The notes beneath the pieces are model-generated. The model had not been told where the DNA came from, searched no databases, and saw nothing but the letters and a program-made list of their open reading frames with translations. Source: Thiorhodococcus sp. (GTDB lineage: Bacteria; Pseudomonadota; Gammaproteobacteria; Chromatiales; Chromatiaceae). Taken from it: 39,029 nucleotides of DNA. Of the stretch, positions 30,433-39,029 are shown piece after piece. Made by a program: the position numbers and the translations under genes. Location: positions 1-39,029 of the forward strand of contig JARIBS010000121.1 of assembly GCA_029257385.1 (NCBI GenBank). The letters are read 5' to 3'. Every line of letters starts with the position of its first letter. The first letter of the stretch is position 1.

Positions 30433-31163
30433 TGCGCCAGATCGTACTCGATACCGAAACCACGGGTCTGACACCGCGCGAGGGTCACCGCATTATCGAG
30501 ATCGGCTGTGTCGAGATGCGCGACCGACGGCTCACGCGCAACAATTTCCACTGCTATCTCCAGCCGGATCGCCAGATCGATGCCGGGGCCGAGGCGGTGC
30601 ACGGGATCAGCAACGCTTTCCTCGCCGATCAGCCGCGCTTCGGCGAGGTCGCCGAGCGTTTCTTGCGCTATGTCGAGGGCGCCGAACTCATCATCCACAA
30701 TGCCCCGTTCGATCTCGGTTTCCTTGATCACGAGCTGGGTCTCTGGCGCAAGGACGAAGACGGCGCCATGATCGCCGAACTCTGCACGGTGACGGATACG
30801 CTCGTCATGGCGCGTCGGCTGCATCCGGGGCAGCGCAATGGGCTGGATGCGCTGTGCAAGCGCTATGGCGTAGACAATTCGCGTCGCGCGCTACATGGGG
30901 CGTTGCTCGACGCCGAGATCCTCGCCGATGTCTATTTGGCGATGACCGGCGGGCAGTTCGCGCTCGAGCTTGGCGCCGAACCCATCGAAGCACAGACGCA
31001 GGGCGCACACACAAACCAACGTCGGTCTATCAATCCCGAACGGGCGCCGTTGCGCATCGTCAGGGCCGATGAGACCGCTCGTAGTGCACATGCAGCACGT
31101 CTTACGGCGATTGCGGCGGAGAGCGCGAACGGCTGTCTATGGCGGCAGGAAGAGGACCGCTGA
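30432..31163 (+). CDS. dnaQ: DNA polymerase III epsilon subunit (proofreading exonuclease)
   Basis: 3' to 5' proofreading exonuclease of the replicative polymerase. 243 residues with the DEDDh exonuclease motifs: ExoI QIVLDTETTGL, ExoII HNAPFDLGFLDHEL, and ExoIII with His-Asp ALHGALLDAEILADVYLAMTGGQ. The C-terminal 60 residues (RSINPERAPLRIVRADETARSAHAARL) form the linker and polymerase-contact tail. The start overlaps the rnhA stop by one base. It converges with fnr, 15 bases apart. Confidence 0.96.
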   Translation: MRQIVLDTETTGLTPREGHRIIEIGCVEMRDRRLTRNNFHCYLQPDRQIDAGAEAVHGISNAFLADQPRFGEVAERFLRYVEGAELIIHNAPFDLGFLDHELGLWRKDEDGAMIAELCTVTDTLVMARRLHPGQRNGLDALCKRYGVDNSRRALHGALLDAEILADVYLAMTGGQFALELGAEPIEAQTQGAHTNQRRSINPERAPLRIVRADETARSAHAARLTAIAAESANGCLWRQEEDR

Positions 31164-31178
31164 GAGAGCCGCTGCGCT

Positions 31179-31940
31179 CTAACCTGGCTGGCGCTGTTGG
31201 CGCCGGTAGTGTGCGGAGCCGCACACCAAGGCTTCCAGTGCGGGTAGATCGAGGAGCTGGATGTGCTTGCGGTCGACATCCATCAGCCCGTCTTCCTGGA
31301 AGCGGGTAAAGAGTCGACTGACGGTTTCGACGGCGAGTCCGAGATAGTTGCCGATCTCGTGTCTGGACATGCTCAGATAGAAGTCCGATGGCGAGAGTCC
31401 GCGCTTGTGAAAGCGTTGCGAGAGGCTCAGTAGAAAGGCGGCGAGACGCTCTTCGGCGTTCTTCTTACCAAGTAGCAGCAGCATCTGTGTATCCTGACCA
31501 ATTTCTTTGCTCAGCAAGCGGTATATCTGGTGCTGTAGGCTGGCGATGGAGGCGGTCAGCTCTTCGAGTCTGGCGAAAGGAATTTCGCAGATCGCCGAGG
31601 TCTCAAGCACTTTCGCCGAACAGGCGTGTATGCTCTTGTCGATGGCATCCAGCCCGATGATTTCCCCGGGCAGATGAAACCCAAGGATCTGCTCGTTACC
31701 CTCCGGGCTGGGTGCGAAGGTTTTGACCGATCCGGTCTTGACGACATAAATGGAGCGAAAACGCTCGCCCTCTCTGAACAGAAAATCGCCACGGTGCAGC
31801 GGTCGTGCACGTTTGACGATGTCGTCGAGACGCTCGACGTCTTCCTGTGCGAGACCCATGGGCAGGCACAGTGAGGAAAGCGTACAGTTCTTGCACGCAA
31901 CGCGTATGGTTTCGAGAGAGATCACTTTTTGCTGGCTCAA
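31179..31940 (-). CDS. fnr: FNR-type anaerobic transcription regulator
   Basis: Oxygen-sensing regulator that binds DNA as a dimer when its [4Fe-4S] cluster is intact. 253 residues. Cluster ligands: Cys 16, 19 and 25 (CKNCTLSSLC, the C-x2-C-x5-C pattern) and Cys 107 in HACSAK. The cyclic-nucleotide-like barrel follows, then the dimer helix, then the helix-turn-helix SRHEIGNYLGLAVETVSRLFTRFQ. The recognition helix keeps E-x2-S-R, which reads the TTGA half-site. A perfect FNR box lies 48 bases upstream of its start. It is the likely reader of the FNR-like dyads elsewhere in the window. Confidence 0.96.
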   Translation of the reverse strand: MSQQKVISLETIRVACKNCTLSSLCLPMGLAQEDVERLDDIVKRARPLHRGDFLFREGERFRSIYVVKTGSVKTFAPSPEGNEQILGFHLPGEIIGLDAIDKSIHACSAKVLETSAICEIPFARLEELTASIASLQHQIYRLLSKEIGQDTQMLLLLGKKNAEERLAAFLLSLSQRFHKRGLSPSDFYLSMSRHEIGNYLGLAVETVSRLFTRFQEDGLMDVDRKHIQLLDLPALEALVCGSAHYRRQQRQPG

Positions 31941-31987
31941 GGCACCGCCCTCTGGCTGAATTGACGGTTCAACGATAGCTCTGGCGT

Positions 31988-32001
31988 TTGATCTGGATCA
32001 A
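31988..32001. promoter_or_regulatory. Perfect FNR box upstream of fnr
   Basis: TTGATCTGGATCAA is an exact match to the consensus TTGAT-N4-ATCAA. It lies 48 bases before the fnr start, which suggests autoregulation, and about 190 bases before pyrG on the other side. The rest of 31941-32193 shows no gene. Confidence 0.88.
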
Positions 32002-32121
32002 TTGTTGCCATCTTGTAACCTGATCTAGGACAGATTTCAATAGATCGAATTGTGTACGCGTATCGTTTGATCTGGTCGACAACAGTGACGCGCAGTGCTG
32101 CCCGGTGAGCATCCTGATTGA

Positions 32122-33828
<1,707 letters not shown>

Positions 33829-33832
33829 AGTC

Positions 33833-34675
33833 ATGCGACTTGGCAACTTCGAAGTTGGGCTAGACCATCCGCTATTTCTCATTGCCGGGCCGTGTGTGAT
33901 CGAAAGCGCGGGGCTGGCGCAGGAGACGGCGGGTGCGCTCAAGGAGATGACCGATGCGCTGGGCATTGCGTTCATCTACAAGTCTTCCTTCGATAAGGCC
34001 AACCGCTCATCGGTCGGCAGCTTTCGTGGTCCAGGTCTGGAAGCGGGGCTGAAGATCCTCGAATCGGTCCGGGAGCACATCGGCGTTCCGATCCTGACCG
34101 ATGTGCATGAAGACACCCCGCTCGATGAGGTCGCGGCAGTTGTGGATGTGCTCCAGACCCCGGCCTTTCTCTGTCGGCAGACTAATTTCATCCAGGCTGT
34201 GGCCAACCAGGGCAAGCCGGTGAATCTCAAGAAAGGTCAGTTTCTGGCGCCCTGGGACATGCGTCACGTTGTCGACAAGGCGCGCGCCACGGGCAATGAC
34301 CAAATCATGGTCTGCGAGCGTGGCGTCTCCTTCGGCTACAACAATCTCATCTCGGACATGCGCGCACTGGCGGTGATGCGCGAGACTGGCTGTCCGGTGG
34401 TGTTCGATGCGACGCATTCGGTGCAACTGCCGGGCGGGCAGGGCGATCGCTCGGGCGGTCAGCGCGAGTTCGTTCCGGTACTGGCCCGCGCCGCCGTGGC
34501 CGCAGGGATCGCTGGCATCTTCATGGAGACCCATCCGCGTCCCGATGAGGCGCTCAGCGACGGTCCGAATGCCTGGCCGCTCGACCGGATGCGCGAGCTG
34601 CTCACGACCCTGATCGAGATCGATCGTCTAGTCAAGCGTGCCGAATTTGCGGAGAATTCGGTGCGAATCTTCTAA
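33833..34675 (+). CDS. kdsA: 3-deoxy-8-phosphooctulonate (KDO-8-P) synthase
   Basis: Condenses arabinose 5-phosphate with PEP to make KDO-8-P for lipopolysaccharide core. 280 residues with the family segments [58 protein letters not shown] and [17 protein letters not shown]. The ANRSS motif with this set marks KDO-8-P rather than DAHP synthase. The segment LCRQTNF places Cys-Arg-Gln in the expected barrel strand, but I cannot decide metal dependence. GGAG lies 8 bases before the ATG, overlapping the pyrG end region. Confidence 0.96.
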   Translation: MRLGNFEVGLDHPLFLIAGPCVIESAGLAQETAGALKEMTDALGIAFIYKSSFDKANRSSVGSFRGPGLEAGLKILESVREHIGVPILTDVHEDTPLDEVAAVVDVLQTPAFLCRQTNFIQAVANQGKPVNLKKGQFLAPWDMRHVVDKARATGNDQIMVCERGVSFGYNNLISDMRALAVMRETGCPVVFDATHSVQLPGGQGDRSGGQREFVPVLARAAVAAGIAGIFMETHPRPDEALSDGPNAWPLDRMRELLTTLIEIDRLVKRAEFAENSVRIF

Positions 34676-34684
34676 CTTTTCTAA

Positions 34685-35989
<1,305 letters not shown>

Positions 35990-36041
35990 TGCCATTTTCT
36001 CAGGCGCTTGGCTTGGGCCGTCGGGCCAGTTAGGTGCCAAG

Positions 36042-36335
36042 ATGCGATGGCTGATCGCCGTGTTGATCGTGCTGATCGTTGTGCTTCAGTACCGACTGTG
36101 GGTCGGCGAGGGAAGCCTTGCCGATCTCCATAGCATCAGGCAGGAGATTGCGCTCCAAGAGGCCGAGATCAAACAGCTGCAGACCCGCAATCAAGAACTC
36201 CAGGCCGAGGTTGAGGATCTGGCCGCAGGGCTAGAGGCGGTGGAGGATCGCGCGCGCAGTGAGCTCGGCATGATCAAACCCGGCGAGATCTTCATCCAGG
36301 TCATCGAGCGGCCCAAGGCGGAGACTGGGCAATGA
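36042..36335 (+). CDS. ftsB: Cell division protein FtsB
   Basis: Small bitopic divisome protein that bridges FtsL and FtsQ. 97 residues: MRWLIAVLIVLIVVLQYRLWVGEGSL (membrane helix), a coiled coil (HSIRQEIALQEAEIKQLQTRNQELQAEVEDL), then the conserved C-terminal part EAVEDRARSELGMIKPGEIFIQV. ATG 36042 is chosen because it begins exactly at the membrane helix and has TAGGTG upstream; the frame is open further left, but that is antenna to the eno coding region. The stop overlaps ispD by 4 bases (ATGA). Confidence 0.95.
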   Translation: MRWLIAVLIVLIVVLQYRLWVGEGSLADLHSIRQEIALQEAEIKQLQTRNQELQAEVEDLAAGLEAVEDRARSELGMIKPGEIFIQVIERPKAETGQ

Positions 36336-37045
36336 CGGTACAGCCAAAGCTCTGGGCTATTGTGCCGGCCGCCGGGGTGGGGCGCCGGATGGGTGGCGTC
36401 ATCCCCAAGCAGTATCTGGAGCTTGCGGGTCGCGCGGTGATCGAGCACAGCCTGGATCTGTTCGCGAACCATCCGCGTATCAGCGGCATCGTGGTCGCTT
36501 TGGGGCCGCAGGACGACTACTGGAACACAACCGCCTATGCCGCCCATCCCAAAGTCACCCGTGCTGTAGGCGGCGCCGAGCGCTGCCATTCGGTCCTCAA
36601 TGCTCTCGCGGCGCTGACAGGACGGGCCGATGAGCGCGACTGGGTTCTGGTTCATGACGCCGCGCGACCCTGTCTGCGACTGGAGGATCTGGATCGGCTG
36701 ATCGAGCGTCTATTGGAGGACGCCGTCGGCGGCCTGCTCGCAATCCCCGTGCGCGATACCATGAAGCGCGCCAACGGCGGTGGCAAGCGTATCGAGCGGA
36801 CGGTTGATCGCACCGGGCTCTGGCATGCCTATACTCCGCAGATGTTTCGTCTCGGTCTGCTGCGACACGCCCTGGAAGATGCCCTGGCCGCCAACGATCT
36901 AGTCACCGATGACGCCTCGGCCATCGAGCGTCTGGGCCATGCCCCCCGTCTGATCGAAGGGCACGCGGACAACATCAAAATCACCCGTGCCGAAGACCTG
37001 CCGCTGGCTCAGTTCTATCTGCAACAACAGCGGCGTATCGGTTAA
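36332..37045 (+). CDS. ispD: 2-C-methyl-D-erythritol 4-phosphate cytidylyltransferase
   Basis: Third step of the MEP isoprenoid pathway: MEP plus CTP gives CDP-ME. 237 residues. The nucleotide-binding opening is AIVPAAGVGRRMGGVIPKQYLELAGRAVIEHSL, followed by VVALGPQDDYW, GGAERCHSVLNAL, VLVHDAARPCL, and the late signature TDDASAIERLGHAPRLIEGHADNIKITRAEDL. CTP for it is made by PyrG of the same block. Translation is probably coupled to ftsB. An 83-base gap with a hairpin separates it from ispF. Confidence 0.96.
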   Translation: MTVQPKLWAIVPAAGVGRRMGGVIPKQYLELAGRAVIEHSLDLFANHPRISGIVVALGPQDDYWNTTAYAAHPKVTRAVGGAERCHSVLNALAALTGRADERDWVLVHDAARPCLRLEDLDRLIERLLEDAVGGLLAIPVRDTMKRANGGGKRIERTVDRTGLWHAYTPQMFRLGLLRHALEDALAANDLVTDDASAIERLGHAPRLIEGHADNIKITRAEDLPLAQFYLQQQRRIG

Positions 37046-37064
37046 TCAATCCCCCAGCAGCGAT

Positions 37065-37097
37065 GCCGCCCGCCCTGGCCAATGCCACACGGGCGGC
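37065..37097 (+). promoter_or_regulatory. Hairpin between ispD and ispF
   Basis: GCCGCCCG (37065-37072) pairs with CGGGCGGC (37090-37097), and inside the loop TGGC (37076-37079) pairs with GCCA (37084-37087). No T run follows. Likely a message-stability structure or weak attenuator between the two MEP genes. Confidence 0.45.
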
Positions 37098-37128
37098 GGC
37101 CCCGAGCTGGAAACTGGAGACATAGACC

Positions 37129-37608
37129 ATGCTGATCGGTCAGGGCTTCGATGCCCATCGTTTTGCGCCGGATCGCCCTCTGGTGATCGGCGGTGTAGAG
37201 ATCCCGCACGATCAGGGTCTGCTGGCCCATTCGGATGGAGATGTCCTGATCCACGCGCTGTGCGACGCTCTGCTGGGCGCGGCCGGGCTGGGAGATATCG
37301 GCCGGCATTTCCCGGACACCGATGACGCCTATGCCGGCATCGACAGCCGCATCCTGCTGCGGCGGGTGATTGAGAGTCTCGGCGCGCGCGGGCTTGCCGT
37401 CCACAACGCGGACCTGACCATCATCGCCCAGCGCCCCAAGCTCGCCGCGCATCTCCCAGGCATGTGCGCGGTGCTCGCCGCCGACATGGGCTGCGATCCC
37501 GCGCGGGTCAACGTCAAAGCGACGACCATGGAGCAGATGGGCTTCACCGGACGTGGCGAGGGGGTCGCGGCGTCCGCCGCCGTGCTTCTGACGGAATCGG
37601 GGAGTTGA
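37129..37608 (+). CDS. ispF: 2-C-methyl-D-erythritol 2,4-cyclodiphosphate synthase
   Basis: Fifth step of the MEP pathway, forming the cyclic diphosphate MEcPP. 159 residues with the metal site Asp/His in GQGFDAHRF, the segment [32 protein letters not shown], and the CDP-binding [12 protein letters not shown] and [22 protein letters not shown]. Full length and intact. The truD coding frame begins within a few bases of its stop. Confidence 0.97.
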   Translation: MLIGQGFDAHRFAPDRPLVIGGVEIPHDQGLLAHSDGDVLIHALCDALLGAAGLGDIGRHFPDTDDAYAGIDSRILLRRVIESLGARGLAVHNADLTIIAQRPKLAAHLPGMCAVLAADMGCDPARVNVKATTMEQMGFTGRGEGVAASAAVLLTESGS

Positions 37609-37612
37609 GCCG

Positions 37613-38686
37613 CTGACCACTTCTGACGCAGATGGACCGCTGACTGCTGCCGAGTCTCCGCTCCCGACCTGGATCAGCTTCAATACGCTGCCGCGTGCCC
37701 ATGGCGAGCCGCTCGGTCGTGGACGTATCCGTGTCGAGGCAGAAGATTTCCAGGTCGAGGAGACGCTGGGTTTCAGCCCGGACGCCGAGGGCGATCATCT
37801 GCTGCTGTGGGTCCGCAAGACCGGCGCCAATACCGAGTGGGCCGCGCGCAAGCTCGCCGCAGTCGCTCAAGCGCCCGCGTCCGCCGTGGGCTATGCGGGT
37901 CTGAAAGATCGCCACGCTGTGACTCTGCAATGGTTCTCGGTGCCGCGCCCGCGCGACACCGAGCCGGACTGGACGGTCCTTGAGCCATTGGGAATTGAAG
38001 TCCTCGCCGTCCATGCGCATCGGCGCAAGCTCCGGCGCGGTGCGCTCGCCGGGAACCGCTTCCGGATCCTGATCCGGGATTTCGCACCGCCAGCCGAGCT
38101 TCTAGCCCCACGCCTGTCTCTGATGCACGAGCACGGCGTACCCAATTATTTTGGCGATCAACGCTTCGGACACGCCGACGGCAACCTGCTGCGCGCCCAT
38201 GCGCTCCTGACCGGCACGGCTGGCCGGGTGCCTCGCCATGAGCGCGGTCTTTGGCTCTCGGCGGCACGCTCCCAGATCTTCAACGAAGTGCTGGCCGAGC
38301 GGGTACGTGACGCCTCTTGGGATCAACCCCAAGCTGGTGAGTGCGTACAGCTCGACGGTAGTCGCTCGCACTTCGTCGTCGATCTGATCGACGATGAGCT
38401 GTCGGCGCGTGCCAAGGCCATGGATGTGCACCCGAGCGGTCCGCTCTGGGGTAGGGGCGAGCTGCCCTCCAGGGATGGTGTGCGTCAGCTTGAGGCGTCC
38501 GTCGTCGCGCGCTTCCAGCCCTGGGCCGAGGGTCTGGTCCGTCACGGATTGGATCAGGAACGCCGTGCACTGCGCCTGCGCGTCGCCGATCTCACGGAGA
38601 CGCAACAGGACTCGGACCTCCTGCTGGAGTTCTGGTTGCCATCCGGCGCCTATGCGACCACGGTGCTGCGCGAACTGCTCGGCTAA
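37613..38686 (+). CDS. truD: tRNA pseudouridine(13) synthase TruD, apparent CTG start
   Basis: Modifies uridine 13 of tRNA-Glu. The frame encodes clear TruD sequence from about 37670: WISFNTLPRAHGEPLGRGRI, VEAEDFQVEETLGFSPDAEG, WVRKTGANTEWAARKLA, catalytic-Asp motif GYAGLKDRHAVTLQW, HRRKLRRGALAGNRF, GVPNYFGDQRFGHADGNL and C-terminal LRVADLTETQQDSDLLLEFWLPSGAYATTVLREL. No ATG, GTG or TTG lies in frame between the upstream stop (37589-37591) and the GTG at 37886, which would delete about 90 conserved residues. CTG at 37613 has GGGGAG 8 bases before it, giving 357 residues, close to the 349 of E. coli. So a CTG start is the best reading; a sequencing error or an ATC start nearer 37670 are alternatives. 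Confidence 0.85.
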   Translation: MTTSDADGPLTAAESPLPTWISFNTLPRAHGEPLGRGRIRVEAEDFQVEETLGFSPDAEGDHLLLWVRKTGANTEWAARKLAAVAQAPASAVGYAGLKDRHAVTLQWFSVPRPRDTEPDWTVLEPLGIEVLAVHAHRRKLRRGALAGNRFRILIRDFAPPAELLAPRLSLMHEHGVPNYFGDQRFGHADGNLLRAHALLTGTAGRVPRHERGLWLSAARSQIFNEVLAERVRDASWDQPQAGECVQLDGSRSHFVVDLIDDELSARAKAMDVHPSGPLWGRGELPSRDGVRQLEASVVARFQPWAEGLVRHGLDQERRALRLRVADLTETQQDSDLLLEFWLPSGAYATTVLRELLG

Positions 38687-38848
38687 CTCTCGCCCTTAGA
38701 GTCTGTTTACAATGCCCAGCGACTACCCAAAATGGCAAACAATGTATGCGTACTTTGTCCAGTGGAGTCAGCCCAGGCAAGACGGCATCAGCGTCGCGCG
38801 CAAACATCGACCTCCGATTTCACATCGATACTTGAGGAAGGTAAAACC

Positions 38849-39029
38849 ATGACACAGACTGACAGCACGAATCGACAGTGGATTCTGGCCGAACGCCCCA
38901 CGGGCGAACCGACCAAGGACACGCTGACCCTGATCGAAGCCTCGATCCCTTCGGCGGGCGACAGCCAGATGTTACTGCGCACTGAATATCTCTCGCTCGA
39001 CCCTTATATGCGGGGCCGGATGAGCGATG
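38849..39029 (+). CDS. Zinc-independent MDR NADP-dependent oxidoreductase, 3'-truncated by window
   Basis: The first 60 codons of a medium-chain reductase: MTQTDSTNRQWILAERPTGE, then TLIEASIPSAGDSQMLLRTEYLSLDPYMRGRMSD. The SLDPYMRGRM signature marks the leukotriene B4 12-hydroxydehydrogenase / curcumin reductase (CurA, YncB) branch that reduces alkenals and enones with NADPH. GAGGAAGG lies 8 bases before the ATG. The gene runs off the right edge. The 162-base gap before it contains a possible promoter (TTTACA near 38704, then AAAATG after 17 bases) and no other gene. Confidence 0.88.
   Translation, partial: MTQTDSTNRQWILAERPTGEPTKDTLTLIEASIPSAGDSQMLLRTEYLSLDPYMRGRMSD

Noticed and set aside
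37886..38686. TruD starting at GTG 37886
   Set aside because: This would start in the middle of the catalytic-Asp motif region and lose about 90 residues that clearly match the TruD N-terminus.

Overview
The window is a contiguous piece of a chromosome from a purple sulfur bacterium, most probably a member of the Chromatiaceae (Gammaproteobacteria) close to Allochromatium or Thiocystis. The evidence is a puf photosynthesis operon with pufL, pufM, a tetraheme pufC and a second LH1 beta/alpha pair, a photosynthetic-type RuBisCO-like protein, and a typical gammaproteobacterial housekeeping block (pyrG-kdsA-eno-ftsB-ispD-ispF-truD; yafS-rnhA-dnaQ). No rRNA, tRNA, CRISPR array or intact insertion sequence was seen.

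Layout. (1) 1-3882: the puf operon, starting one base inside the start codon of an LH1 alpha gene (pufA1), then pufL, pufM, pufC, pufB2, pufA2 and a strong terminator. (2) 3895-7367: yjbQ-RLP, then idi and lipA, all on the plus strand. (3) 7325-9055, minus strand: an intact MaoC-phosphotransacetylase fusion gene flanked by two gene stumps, an enoyl-ACP reductase (fabI) tail upstream and an acetate kinase (ackA) head downstream. (4) 9139-22732: an iron and heme island. The minus-strand heme operon is hutW-hutX-SDR-ABM monooxygenase-hmuT-hmuU-hmuV. Next come a Fur-type flavodoxin gene, the ferric-iron ABC transporter fbpABC and, divergently, a TonB-dependent heme receptor overlapping a membrane-anchored c-type cytochrome. 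(5) 23116-26981: a tight cluster of four small membrane proteins (two with long Gly/Tyr/Pro/Gln-rich arms) followed by a heavy-metal P-type ATPase with a Cys-less N-terminal HMA-like domain and an SCA membrane motif. The best explanation is a ferrosome (fez-like) iron-storage organelle cluster. (6) 26998-31163: L,D-transpeptidase, MltD, then yafS-rnhA-dnaQ. (7) fnr with a perfect FNR box in front of it. (8) 32194-38686: the pyrG to truD housekeeping block; truD appears to start with CTG. (9) A partial MDR oxidoreductase at the right edge.

How the parts fit. The middle 17 kb reads as one iron module: outer-membrane heme receptor, periplasmic and inner-membrane heme transporter, cytosolic heme carrier, anaerobic ring-opening enzyme with a flavodoxin and a Rossmann-fold reductase candidate, ferric-iron uptake, and a candidate membrane-bounded iron store. 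Fur-like sites, and FNR-like dyads of the form TTGAC-N4-GTCAA, lie in the control regions of this module, and fnr itself is encoded nearby. For an anaerobic phototroph with a large demand for heme and iron-sulfur proteins, scavenging and storing iron under anaerobic iron limitation is a coherent purpose. The ferrosome and regulatory assignments are inferences from motifs and gene order; the enzyme and transporter families are recognised from sequence with high confidence.
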